Source of the DNA: CAVOGJ01 sp963695405
GTDB taxonomy: Bacteria > Planctomycetota > Planctomycetia > Pirellulales > Pirellulaceae
Assembly: GCA_963695405.1 (NCBI GenBank)
Contig: CAVOGJ010000014.1
Location: 558,001-622,000 of the forward strand
Length of the DNA stretch: 64,000 nt
Reading direction: 5' to 3'
Part shown: positions 47,202 through 57,046 of the stretch, one piece after another
Numbering within the stretch: the stretch's first letter is position 1
How the letters are laid out: the number at the start of each line of letters is the position of its first letter
Notes under the pieces: generated by a model
The model's database searches: none
Told to the model about the DNA's origin: nothing
The model's input: the letters and a program-made list of their open reading frames with translations, nothing else
Translations under genes and position numbers: made by a program

Positions 47202-48605
47202 GGGACACCAACATCACGATCCACAGGGCCGGCTTGGCGTTGTCCCTGTTGCTGGCCATGACGGCACCGTTTTTGATGAGCCGCCGCTCAGGCACGGACA
47301 AGGCGGAGCTTGCTCTGAAAGTAAATGCGGAGGGCCGCCAAGAAATCACATTCTGGCATTTTTGGGGCGGGGCCGATCGGGAGGTCGTGGACCGGATTAC
47401 GGCAGCGTTTAACGCGTCGCAGCACGAATATTCTGTGCGGGCCATTGCGATGCCCGGCAATAACCTGGACATGAAGTTGTTCCTGGCAGTCACCGGTGGC
47501 GATCCGCCAGATCTGGTGAACCAGGACGATCCGATTCTGGCCGACTGGGCCGAGCGCGCAGCCATTATGCCGCTCGATGAGGTTGCTCCGCCGGACGAAC
47601 TGGCACGATTGCAAGGCTGGTTGTTTCCGGCTGCGGTCACGCTGGGGACATTCGACGGCCGCTTCTACGGTGTGTGCAATGGTCTGGATATCCGGGCGCT
47701 CTATGTGAATCAGACGCTGCTCGATGAGCGAGGTCTACACTCGCCCCGCACGATCGCCGAGTTGGATACGATTGCCGAGGCCTTCGCCCCGCAAGAGGCG
47801 ACGGATACCGTGCCCGCACGGATCGGCTTCCTCCCCAACCCAAAGCTTCTGTGGTCGTGGGGGATCGTCTTTGGAGGAAGGTTTTACGACCCGGCGACGA
47901 GACAACTCACCCTACAGAATGATGGTATTGTGGCAGCGCTCGAGTGGATGGCTGGTTACGGACGGCGCTACGGGTCGACCGCGATTGCCTTCCGCGCGAA
48001 GGACCAGTCGCTGCCCGGCAAGACGTTTCCGCTGTTGGCTGGGCGATATGCGGCGCTTGTGGATGGGCAGTGGCGGGTACGGGATATTGCTGCTGCCGCA
48101 GAAGCAGCTCGTGAGGCCGGCCGAACCTTTCCCGCCTTCCGGGTCTATCCGCTCCCGTCTCCCGACGGCCAACGTGTGGGAGCCGGCTGGATCAACGGAA
48201 ATTTTTTTATCGTACCGCGACGTGCGAAACAGCCCGCAGGCGCCTGGGCCTTCATGAAGTTCTGGATCGGATTCGACGACGATCCTCAGACAGCGGCGCG
48301 TTTTGCGCGAGGGGGGCTGGATTCCGGTATCTCCCGCGGTCAGCGACACACCCGAGTTCCAGAGCTTTCTCGACGAGCAGCCTCTCTTTCGACCCTTCGT
48401 CGAACTGGCGGGGAACCCACTGCAACAGCCGCGGCCCAACATCCCGGGGGGACCGCTGCTCGATCGGGAGATTCGCAATGTGGCGGAACGTGCGATGTAT
48501 GGTCGTGATGATACACCGGTATCGGAGCTCTTGTCTGAAGCGAACGAGCGGCTGCAACAGCGGCTGAGCAATCGCTCCCGGCGACGATCGGGAGGGACAG
48601 AGTGA
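47198..48605 (+). CDS. Extracellular sugar-binding protein of an ABC importer, reading frame broken
   Basis: About 468 aa when joined. A hydrophobic N-terminal signal or anchor (LALSLLLAMTAPFL) is followed by the family-1 binding-protein core (EITFWHFWGGADREVVDRI, then PDLVNQDD and the FYGVCNG segment). The frame is lost near 48300-48316 (TTTTGCGCGAGGGGGG). The +1 frame supplies the expected C-terminus (REGGWIPVSPAVSDTPEF onward) and a stop that overlaps the next permease start (GTGA). No lipobox cysteine is seen, so it may be membrane-anchored. Confidence 0.85.
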
Positions 48606-49453
48606 AACGCTTCACATTCTTCGCGAGACGCCGTTCCTCCCTACCACCCTGGTGGGCACAGCCGGTGCTTATCGCAGTCAGCATGCTGTTCGGGTTGCCG
48701 CTGTTCTTCCTCTTCTTTTCGTCGTTCAAATCGGCGCCGGAATTGCGCGAGCATCCCTATGCGTTGCTGCCATCGGCTTGGACAGTGCAAAATTATCCGG
48801 AAGCGACGACCGCGATGCCCTACGCGCGGTATCTGGCGAACACGATCGTCCTCTGTTTAGGTACGGTGGCTGGTACGCTGCTCAGCTGCTCGCTGGCCGC
48901 CTATGCGTTTGCCCGACTCGAGTGGCGAGGAAAGCAATGGTGCTTCGCACTCATGATTGCCACGATGCTCCTGCCATGGCAGGTGACCATGATTCCTCGC
49001 TTCCTGCTGCTCCGCGAGTTGGGCCTGTACAACTCGTTGGCTGCCCTGATTGTCCCCACATTTTTCGGCTCGGCCTTTTACACCTTCCTGTTGAGGCAAT
49101 TCTTCCTCACGATCCCGAACGAGTTAAGCGAGGCGGCGCGGATCGATGGGCTTGGCGAATGGGGTATCTTCTGGCAGATGATCCTGCCCCTTAGCCGGCC
49201 CGCTCTGCTGACCGTGGGATTGTTTCAATGGATTGCCACTTGGAATGATTTCGGCGGTCCGCTCCTCTACTTGAGCGATCCCGACAAATTTCCCTTAGCC
49301 TATGGTCTGGAACAATTTGTCAGTGCCTACTCCGATCAAACGCATTTGCTGCTCGCGGCAGCCGTGCTCTTCACAGTACCGATGGTGTTGTTGTTCCTGA
49401 TCACGCAACGAACGTTCTTGCGCGGCATCGCGGCGAGCGGCGTGAAGGGTTAG
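48602..49453 (+). CDS. Sugar ABC transporter permease, MalG/UgpE type
   Basis: A 283-aa permease with six helices and the EAA loop (EAARIDGLGEWGIFWQMILP). The GTG start overlaps the end of the binding-protein gene, so the three genes are one operon. No ATPase gene is present nearby; a shared MsmX/MalK-like ATPase encoded elsewhere is likely. Its stop codon overlaps that of the convergent TIM-barrel gene. Confidence 0.92.
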   Translation: MKRFTFFARRRSSLPPWWAQPVLIAVSMLFGLPLFFLFFSSFKSAPELREHPYALLPSAWTVQNYPEATTAMPYARYLANTIVLCLGTVAGTLLSCSLAAYAFARLEWRGKQWCFALMIATMLLPWQVTMIPRFLLLRELGLYNSLAALIVPTFFGSAFYTFLLRQFFLTIPNELSEAARIDGLGEWGIFWQMILPLSRPALLTVGLFQWIATWNDFGGPLLYLSDPDKFPLAYGLEQFVSAYSDQTHLLLAAAVLFTVPMVLLFLITQRTFLRGIAASGVKG

Positions 49454-50235
49454 ATCAGCTCACGCAGGTAAGACACCGCGTTGGCGATGTCGAGTTGTGG
49501 ATGGGCGGCCTCGGATCGTTCCACGGTCAAATAACCGCGAAAGCCGTGTTGGTCGAGCAGTGCCACGAGCTCCGCAAAGTCGACACTCCCTCGGCCGAGC
49601 GCCACTTCCAAGCCCCGACCACGCGCCAGATCGCGGACGCCATCGCGGGCATGCACGTGGACAATATCCCTCACCAGGATCGGCAAGGCCTGACTGGCGG
49701 AGAATCCGTTGACGATCAGGTTGCCCGGATCAAAATCCACCGCCAGGGAGCCCTCGGGCAAAGCATCGATCAGACGGCGGAGTGCTTCGGCCGGTTCGCC
49801 CCCAGTGCGGGCTGCCAGAAAGACGCCACACCGCTGGCCATAACGACCAATGTCGGTGAGGGCTGAACGCAGGATATCGAGCGCCGGATCCTGCTCCTCT
49901 GCGGGGATCATGCCGACTTGATTAGTAACGACGTTGCAGCCGAGAGCGTAGGCAAAATCCATGGCTTGTTTCGTGGCGGTGATCCGACGCTCCAAATCGT
50001 CCTCGATGTGATAACCACGTCGGGTCTGAAACGTGACGGAGGCGACCTTAAGCCGCAGATCGTCGAGAAACTTGTTCAACTGCCGGATGCCGGTCGCGGT
50101 AATCGTAGAGGGCCGAATCTCGCCTCGAGCGTCGATGGCCACAGCGTCGGCATCCAGCTTGGCCGCTGTCAGCAACGCCTGCTTGAAAGGCTGCCGCAAG
50201 CACGACAATTCAATCGCGATCCTGAATTGAGACAC
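49450..50235 (-). CDS. Sugar phosphate isomerase/epimerase-like TIM barrel protein
   Basis: A 261-aa AP-endonuclease-2/xylose-isomerase-like TIM barrel. Segments: LDADAVAIDARGEI, GCNVVTNQVGMIP, GSLAVDFDPGNLIVNG, IVHVHARDGV, GRGSVDFAELVALLDQHGFRGYLTVE. The D-P and H-x-H positions are those that bind the metal in this fold. GTG 50235 has AGGGG at good distance. It faces the sugar importer tail-to-tail, so a role on the imported sugar is plausible but unproven. Confidence 0.85.
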   Translation of the reverse strand: MSQFRIAIELSCLRQPFKQALLTAAKLDADAVAIDARGEIRPSTITATGIRQLNKFLDDLRLKVASVTFQTRRGYHIEDDLERRITATKQAMDFAYALGCNVVTNQVGMIPAEEQDPALDILRSALTDIGRYGQRCGVFLAARTGGEPAEALRRLIDALPEGSLAVDFDPGNLIVNGFSASQALPILVRDIVHVHARDGVRDLARGRGLEVALGRGSVDFAELVALLDQHGFRGYLTVERSEAAHPQLDIANAVSYLRELI

Positions 50236-50464
50236 AGTTGCCCCTTGTGAAACAACGAGAAGATTCCGGATTTTAACGGTCAACGCGGCTGGAAAGCTAC
50301 AACCCTCCCGATGTTTGGCGTTTGCTTCAAACCGATCTTTCCGCGACGACGACGATAAAGGATGCCAATCCGACCGCGACAATCGCTAAAATCGTACGGA
50401 CATGGAGTCTTTATCGATTGCGTAAACCGGGCTGTCCCGCAGAGGGCGATCCGTTGGTCGCCGT

Positions 50465-52495
50465 GTGGGCCCCGCCACTCTTTCGGGTGTGAACGACGTG
50501 ACCTCGTCTGAAATCAGTTCGTACAGTCTCGACGGAGTCGCTGGCCTGGTGGCCCGGCTGGCCCATAGCGGATTGCCGGCCGAGGAATTCTATCGCCGTT
50601 TTCTCGACACCCTGCCGACTCCCGTTGGGACCCTCGGCACCGTGGCTTGGGCATGTGGTGACGATTCGTTCAGCAAAATCGCCGCGGGCACGCGATCCAA
50701 CAACGATTCCGTACAACTACCCGTCTCGGCGGCCGAACATGCCGCGCAGCTGCACCAGGTGCGACTGGCGCGAGTGCCGCAGCTTTTCGAGCCGCCGCCA
50801 CAGAGCGGTTACCACGTGTTCGTCGAGAATGCCTTACCGAACATCATGATCTTTCCCATCCTGTTGGGCGAGACGGTGCCGGTGTTGGTCGAGGCCTACT
50901 TGCCTCCCGATGTGTCGGCCACCGATACGCAACGGTTCCTGCAGCGAACGCGGCTGTTGTGCGAACTGGCCGCCAACTTCCATGCAGCAACTCCAGCCAA
51001 CGCCGTGGCCGAATCTCCAACCGCGGCGTTGGCCGCCGTCCACGATTCGTTGCGTGTTCAGGACACCTGCTTTGCCATCGCGAACGAGGGGCGACGCGCC
51101 ATCGGTGCCGACCGCGTTTCGGTGTTGATTGGGCAGGGACGCAAGTTTCGCGTCAAAGCGGTCAGTGGACAAGACACGGTCAACTCGCGGGCCAACGTCA
51201 TCCAGTATTTGGAGCGACTTGTCAATCGTGTCATGCGAACGGGCGAAGAGTTCTGGTATCCGGAAGACGCACAGCAACTGCCGCCAGAGATCGAACATGA
51301 ACTCGAATCTTACCTCGAGGTTTCGCTTGCTCGTCGGTTAGGCATCTTGCCTCTCTGCGTGGCTGTCGCGGAGAAGGAACAAGAAGAGGATGCCTACGCG
51401 CACCGTCGCCGAGAAGACGCCGTCGGCAGTCTGGTCGTCGAGCAGTTCACCGACTCGATCGATAATGCGGGACAGATACGGGCGCGAACGGAGCGTGTCT
51501 CCCGCGAAGCGGCCATCGCCTTGAGGAATGCTACTGATCACGAATCGATCTTTCTGCTACCCCTGTGGCGGTGGATCGGCAGCCTGAATCGATACTTCCG
51601 CGGCAGCTTGTTGCCAAAGACGCTGGCGGTGCTCTCGGCGGTTCTTCTCGGACTCGCCGCGCTGATCTTCGTACCCGCAGAACTGAAGGTGGCCTGTGAT
51701 GGTCGGTTGATGCCTGTGGTGCGTCGCAGCCTGTACGCGCAATTTGATGGCACGGTGGATGAGCTGTTCGTTGATCACGCGGAGGACGTGACCGAGGGAC
51801 AGATCTTAGCGACACTACGGAATCACGGGCTCGATCTAGAAATGGAAAAAAATCGAGGGGAATTCCGTACCGCCGAGGCGCAGCTGGACGCCATCCAAAC
51901 GGAGCGTCTGGCAGCCGGTGCCAGCCGGCAAGATGAAGCGGAACGCCTGGCGGCAGCTGCCAAGGAAGAAGAGATCAAGGTGCGTATCGCGAGCCTGGAG
52001 GAGCTACGCCAGATCCTCGAACAGCGACGGGCTCAGCTTTCCGTAGTCAGTCCGGTTAACGGTAAGGTCATTACCTGGGACCTGCGAGAACGGTTGCGGG
52101 ATCGACCCGTGCGGCTCGGCCAGCGACTGATGCAGATCGCCGATCTCGATGGCCCTTGGCAGCTTGAGTTGTCGTTGCCAGATCGGCGCATTGCGGAAGT
52201 GCTGGCTGCCCAGTCCGCGCGGCAAACACCTCTCCCCGTCACGTATGTCGTGGCATCGGATAACAGTCACCAATATAAGGGTCGCGTCATCGAGGTCGAA
52301 CGGTCCACGCGCGTGGATACGGAGAAAGGCCAGACCGTGATGGTGCGCGTCGAGGTTGATAAGGATGCGCGGCTGCTGCAACCGGGCACGCAAATCCAAG
52401 CCAAGATCCATTGCGGTCAGCATCGCTTGGGATATGTCTGGCTGCGGGACGTGTGGCACTTCATTCAATCGCGAGTCTTGTTTCCACTTACTTGA
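50465..52495 (+). CDS. GAF-domain and HlyD-type membrane adaptor protein
   Basis: A 676-aa protein. A long cytoplasmic N-terminal half carries a GAF-like domain (about residues 190-360; CFAIANEGRRAIGADRVSVLI, GSLVVEQF). One membrane helix follows (about 383-405; LAVLSAVLLGLAALIFVP), then a periplasmic HlyD-type adaptor with lipoyl halves, a coiled coil and barrel (LYAQFDGTVDELFVDHAEDV, VSPVNGKVITWDLRERL). The GTG start is weakly supported; GTG 50489 is an alternative. It heads the three-gene cassette with an M50-HlyD and an HlyD gene. Confidence 0.85.
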   Translation: MGPATLSGVNDVTSSEISSYSLDGVAGLVARLAHSGLPAEEFYRRFLDTLPTPVGTLGTVAWACGDDSFSKIAAGTRSNNDSVQLPVSAAEHAAQLHQVRLARVPQLFEPPPQSGYHVFVENALPNIMIFPILLGETVPVLVEAYLPPDVSATDTQRFLQRTRLLCELAANFHAATPANAVAESPTAALAAVHDSLRVQDTCFAIANEGRRAIGADRVSVLIGQGRKFRVKAVSGQDTVNSRANVIQYLERLVNRVMRTGEEFWYPEDAQQLPPEIEHELESYLEVSLARRLGILPLCVAVAEKEQEEDAYAHRRREDAVGSLVVEQFTDSIDNAGQIRARTERVSREAAIALRNATDHESIFLLPLWRWIGSLNRYFRGSLLPKTLAVLSAVLLGLAALIFVPAELKVACDGRLMPVVRRSLYAQFDGTVDELFVDHAEDVTEGQILATLRNHGLDLEMEKNRGEFRTAEAQLDAIQTERLAAGASRQDEAERLAAAAKEEEIKVRIASLEELRQILEQRRAQLSVVSPVNGKVITWDLRERLRDRPVRLGQRLMQIADLDGPWQLELSLPDRRIAEVLAAQSARQTPLPVTYVVASDNSHQYKGRVIEVERSTRVDTEKGQTVMVRVEVDKDARLLQPGTQIQAKIHCGQHRLGYVWLRDVWHFIQSRVLFPLT

Positions 52496-52545
52496 GGATG
52501 CGAGTGGCGTGCGAATTTGCCGCCACGCACCGCTGATCTCCGCCA

Positions 52546-54771
52546 ATGTCCGTTGCTCACATGACCGCCGTCGAGGATCGACGCCTGCCGCTGCGCAGAC
52601 GGGCGGACTTGGAAATCTCCGAGAGCACGTTTCAGCTGGAGAAGTCATGGATCGTGAAAGATCCGGTGTCGCTAAAGTACCATCGTTTGCGGGAAGCCGA
52701 AAAGATCGTGCTCGATATGCTCGACGGCAAGACGACACTGCGGGAGATCAAGGAGACGCTGCAGGAGCGCTTTCCTACAAAAATCGCACGCATCACCGAC
52801 TTGCAGCAGTTGCTTTCGTCGCTCTTTCGAGCCGGCATGCTCCTCTCAGATTCTCCAGGCCAGGCGGAACAGTTGCTCAAGCGACATCGTGAGACGCAGC
52901 GCCGTGAGTGGGGTCAGCGGCTGAGCAATATCCTGGCGATCCGTTTCCCGGGCGTCGATCCCGAGCGATTGCTGAATTGGTTGCACCCAAAGTTCGGTTG
53001 GATTTTCGAACGCTCGGGGATCATGATCTGGCTGCTTTGTGCCGTTGCGGCCGGCAGTCTGCTACTAGCGAATTTTGACGAATTTCACCGCCGCTTACCC
53101 GGGTTTTACGAGTTCTTTTCGGTCAGGAATTTCTTTTGGCTGGCGCTTGTCATGGGCACGACCAAGATCTGCCACGAATTGGGACATGGATTGTCCTGCA
53201 AGCACTTTGGCGGCGAATGCCACGAAATCGGGCTGATGCTGCTCGTGTTTACGCCAGCGATGTACTGCGACACGTCCGATTCCTGGTTGTTACCGAGTAA
53301 GTGGCATCGCGCGTTTATTGGCGCCGCCGGCATGTATGTCGAAATCTTTCTAGCGGCTGTCGCCACGTTCGTCTGGTGGAATACCCAACCAGGGTTACTC
53401 AATTACATGTGCCTGAACGTGATCTTCGTTTCGTCGGTGAGTACCGTCGTTTTCAATGCTAATCCGCTCTTGCGGTACGACGGATACTACATCCTCTCGG
53501 ACATCTTGGAGATTCCTAATCTGGCGCAGAAATCCCGGTTGGCGATGTTGAATATTCTCCGGGTCACTTGCCTGGGGCTGAAGCCGGTCAGTAGCCGCCA
53601 ATTGCCCCAACGGAATCAAGGATTGTTCGCCTTCTACAGCGTGGCTTCCTTCTGCTACCGCTGGTTTGTGCTTGTCATGATCGTCTGGTTTGTGTCACGA
53701 ATCTTCGAGCCCTATGGCTTGCAGATCATCGGGAAACTGATTATTGCCATGTCGGCGGTGGGCCTCGTGGTGATGCCTCTATGGCAATTGTGGAAGTTCC
53801 TGAGCGTGCCAGGAAGGATGCAAGAAGTGAAAATGTCTCGCCTGATCACCACGGTGTTGGTCGTCGCGCTGTTGATCGGACTCGTGGTTCTGGTTCCCCT
53901 GCCGCGTCACGTCATGACGTCCGTCGTCATTCGTCCGGACGAGGCGGATCGTGTCTATGTAAGCGTTCCAGGAAAGCTCGCAGAACTTTATGTGCAACCC
54001 GGCAGCCATGTGGAAGCGGGACAACCGTTGGCACAGCTGATCAATGATGATGCCACGCTGCGATTCGCTGCCTTGCGCGGCGAGCGGGCTCAACAGGAAG
54101 CCCATCTGGCGAATCTCCGCATCCGGCAGGCGACGGATCCCGAGGTCGGCCTCCGCATTCCAGCCGCTGCCGCAATACTCGCGGACATCGATCAGCAATT
54201 GACACAACTGCAAAAGGATCAGGCGCGGTTGCGACTGACCGCCAAGATTGCCGGTACGGTCATGCTACCCAATGAAGTACCAGATGCCAAAACGACCGAC
54301 GAGCTTCCCGGCTGGAGCGGAACACCGTTTGACGCGGAGAATCAGGGAGCCCATTTGGATACTGGGACACTGCTGTGCACCATTGGGGATCCGCAACAGA
54401 TGCAGGCGATCCTGGTGTTTGATCAACGCGACGTTCGCAACGTCCGGCCCGGACAAGCTGTCGAGATTTTGCTCGAAGAGTATCCGGGACGTGTCTTCAC
54501 GGGGCAAGTGCGACAGGTTGCCAAGATGGATCTCCAACTGCCCCCCAGGGAACTCACGGCGGCCGCCGGCGGACCGCTGGCCACGCAGACCGACGCCACG
54601 ACGGGGCAACCCAAGACCATGTTTGTCATGTATGAAGCTTCCGTTCCCTTGCACGATGCGAGCGTCGAGCTGATCAATGGTTTCCGCGGCCGCGCAAAGA
54701 TCCGGGTAGCCAACCAGCCGATCCTGGCACGCGTCATGGAGTTCGTTCGAAATTCACTTCACTTTCGCTAA
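52546..54771 (+). CDS. PqqD-like, M50 metalloprotease and HlyD fusion
   Basis: A 741-aa membrane protein. Residues about 28-105 are PqqD/RRE-like (WIVKDPVSLKYHRLREAE, then LDGKTTLREIKETL). The M50 core follows, with HELGH (210-214) and the NANPLLRYDGYY motif with D312 among roughly eight helices. The last third, after a further helix (LVVALLIGLVVLVPLP), is an HlyD-type adaptor with lipoyl and barrel domains. Similar proteins are called putative peptide zinc metalloproteases. It overlaps in purpose with both neighbours, and gaps are 50 and 18 bp. A peptide substrate is inferred; none is identified. Confidence 0.88.
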   Translation: MSVAHMTAVEDRRLPLRRRADLEISESTFQLEKSWIVKDPVSLKYHRLREAEKIVLDMLDGKTTLREIKETLQERFPTKIARITDLQQLLSSLFRAGMLLSDSPGQAEQLLKRHRETQRREWGQRLSNILAIRFPGVDPERLLNWLHPKFGWIFERSGIMIWLLCAVAAGSLLLANFDEFHRRLPGFYEFFSVRNFFWLALVMGTTKICHELGHGLSCKHFGGECHEIGLMLLVFTPAMYCDTSDSWLLPSKWHRAFIGAAGMYVEIFLAAVATFVWWNTQPGLLNYMCLNVIFVSSVSTVVFNANPLLRYDGYYILSDILEIPNLAQKSRLAMLNILRVTCLGLKPVSSRQLPQRNQGLFAFYSVASFCYRWFVLVMIVWFVSRIFEPYGLQIIGKLIIAMSAVGLVVMPLWQLWKFLSVPGRMQEVKMSRLITTVLVVALLIGLVVLVPLPRHVMTSVVIRPDEADRVYVSVPGKLAELYVQPGSHVEAGQPLAQLINDDATLRFAALRGERAQQEAHLANLRIRQATDPEVGLRIPAAAAILADIDQQLTQLQKDQARLRLTAKIAGTVMLPNEVPDAKTTDELPGWSGTPFDAENQGAHLDTGTLLCTIGDPQQMQAILVFDQRDVRNVRPGQAVEILLEEYPGRVFTGQVRQVAKMDLQLPPRELTAAAGGPLATQTDATTGQPKTMFVMYEASVPLHDASVELINGFRGRAKIRVANQPILARVMEFVRNSLHFR

Positions 54772-54789
54772 ATTCAGGATGACTAGAAC

Positions 54790-55671
54790 ATGATTCCCAA
54801 CCAACTGTTCCGCTGGGTGTGTGTAGCGGCGTGCGGTTCGTGCCTGGCACTGGCCAGCGGGACCGAGTCGGTTCCGATTGAGAACGCCCAAGTCCTGTTG
54901 ATTGACGAAGCTTCCGTGTCCGCGCGTGACGCCGGCGTGGTCAACGAGGTCTTGGTTCGAGCGGGCGACATGGTCGAGCAAGGCCAAGTGCTCGTTCGCA
55001 TGGACGACCAATTGATGGCCGTGCAACGAGACGCCGCGGAGTTGGAGGCCCGGGTTGCGGAACTGGAGAGTCAGAACGACATCGACCTGCGTTACGCCAG
55101 GAAATCCGAAGATGTCTCGCGGGCCGAGTTGGAACGTATGCTGCAGGCCAATCGTACTTACGCCCGCAGTGTCTCTCAATCGGAATTAGCGCAAACGAAA
55201 CTCGTTGCCGAGCGCTCGGAACTGGCGGCCGAACAGGCGGCTCGAGACCTCGAAACGAAAAACGTGACGGTAGATCTGCGGCGGAAGCAAGTCGAATTGT
55301 GGGAGCATCGGCTCGAGATGACGCGGATTGCCGCACCCATGGCTGGCATGGTCGTCGAAGTCATTCCGCACGTCGGCGAATGGTTGCAAACGGGCGAGCC
55401 GGCGGTGCGAATGGTCCGTCTGGATCGACTGCGTATTAAGGGCTTTGTGGACGGCCATCAATTCGATCGGTCACTTACGGGAGCCCGTGCGACGTTCAAG
55501 ACGTCTGTGCCACCGCGGGGAGAAAATGTGGAATTCGTCGGAAAGATTGTCTTCGTCAGCCCTCGGGTGATCCCAAACTCAAATCAATTGGAGTTCTGGG
55601 CCGACATTGACAACCCTGATTTTCGCCTACGCCCGGGTGCACAAGGGCGACTGGAAATCAGCATCGATTGA
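54790..55671 (+). CDS. HlyD-family periplasmic adaptor protein
   Basis: A 293-aa exported adaptor. A signal peptide (to about residue 25) precedes the first lipoyl half (DAGVVNEVLVRAGDMVEQGQ), a coiled coil of about 100 residues, the second half (MTRIAAPMAGMVVEVIPHVGEW) and a beta-barrel to the end (RPGAQGRLEISID). It lies 18 bp after the M50-HlyD gene and completes the cassette. No RND pump or ABC exporter gene follows. Confidence 0.88.
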   Translation: MIPNQLFRWVCVAACGSCLALASGTESVPIENAQVLLIDEASVSARDAGVVNEVLVRAGDMVEQGQVLVRMDDQLMAVQRDAAELEARVAELESQNDIDLRYARKSEDVSRAELERMLQANRTYARSVSQSELAQTKLVAERSELAAEQAARDLETKNVTVDLRRKQVELWEHRLEMTRIAAPMAGMVVEVIPHVGEWLQTGEPAVRMVRLDRLRIKGFVDGHQFDRSLTGARATFKTSVPPRGENVEFVGKIVFVSPRVIPNSNQLEFWADIDNPDFRLRPGAQGRLEISID

Positions 55672-55842
55672 TACCGTGCGCTTCGTTTCCAGCAATTTTG
55701 CGCAACTCGAAATCACGCCGCTGCGTAACTTTCTCCACCGTCGGCACTCGATTGCCGCCCTACCCCGTATACACCATTCGCTGCGAATGTGCGAAGATTC
55801 GTCTTTTCCACCTTCCCAAATGCGTGATTGATTGATGGATCC

Positions 55843-57046
55843 ATGAAAGTTGCTGTTGTCAAAGAGACGTTCCCAGGGGAACGACGAGTCGCCATGGTGC
55901 CCTCACTGGTGCCCGCGCTCAGCAAAGCGGGCTACGAGGTGATTGTCGAGCGGGATGCGGGCGCCGCCGCTGGTTATCTGGACGAGGAGTATACCGCGAA
56001 AGGCGCCGCACTGGTCGATTCGCGCGACGCTGCCTTTCAGGCGGCCGATATCGTACTCCAGGTTCGTCTGGCCGGGGCCAACGCCGGCATGGATGATCGC
56101 AGTCGCCTGCGGGCTGGTCAGGTGATCATCGGGATGTGCGATCCGCTCGGCGCGGCTAATCAGGCGCTGGAAATCGCCGATACCGACGCGACCGTGTTTG
56201 CCTTGGAATTGATCCCGCGGATCACGCGCGCAGAGCATGGATGTCTTGTCTTCGATGGCCACCGTGGCCGGGTATCGAGCCGTCCTGTTGGCGGCCGCGT
56301 CCCTGCCTAAGATGTTTCCTCTGATGATGACGGCGGCAGGCACGCTGAAACCGGCGCGTGCCTTCATCATTGGTGCGGGGGTCGCGGGATTGCAAGCCAT
56401 TGCAACCGCCAAACGGCTGGGAGCCGTCGTGCATGCCTACGACGTACGGCCCGCGGTGCGCGAGCAGGTGGAGAGCCTGGGGGGCAAGTTTGTCGACTTG
56501 CCGCTCGAGGCAGGACAATCGGAAGATCAGGGCGGCTATGCCAAGGCGATGGGGGAGGACTTCTACCAAAAACAGCGGCAACTGATGGCCGATGTTGCCA
56601 AGGACTCGGATGTGATCATCTGCACCGCCGCGATCCCAGGTCGCCAAAGCCCGTTGCTGATTACCGATGACGCCGTGGCGGGCATGCAACCTGGCTCGGT
56701 CATTGTGGATATGGCCGCCGAGCGGGGTGGAAATTGCGGTCTCAGCGAGCCGGACCAAACGGTTGTCCGGCATGGGGTTACCATTTTGGGACCCACCAAC
56801 CTGGCTGCCGATGTGCCCTACCATGCCAGCCAGATGTACGCCAAAAACATCCTGACCTTTTTGCTGAATATGACCAAGGACGGTCAGCCGCAGATCGATT
56901 TAGGGGACGAGGTCATTCGTGAGACACTCGTGACGCGAGATGGGCAACTTGTCAACGAGCGGATGCGCAGCTTACTCGATCTCGAACCACTTCAGCCGCC
57001 CACCGATGAGTCGCCGAGCGAGTCGACCGAGGAAACAAAATCATGA
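55843..57046 (+). CDS. pntAA: NAD(P) transhydrogenase alpha subunit part 1, reading frame broken
   Basis: The NAD(H)-binding subunit, about 401 aa when joined. It begins with VAVVKETFPGERRVAMVP, has the NAD-site GAGVAGLQAIATAKRLGA and ends with VTILGPTNLA and membrane-linker sequence. The frame is lost near 56224-56233 (ACGCGCGCAG): the +1 frame restores SMDVLSSMATVAGYRA. Loss of a CG/GC pair best restores the conserved RAQSMD. Its stop overlaps pntAB by four bases. Confidence 0.87.

Noticed and set aside
55607..55831. Small ORF between the HlyD gene and pntAA, considered as a possible precursor peptide
   Set aside because: Most of it overlaps the end of the HlyD gene in another frame, with no ribosome-binding site and no leader/core-like composition.
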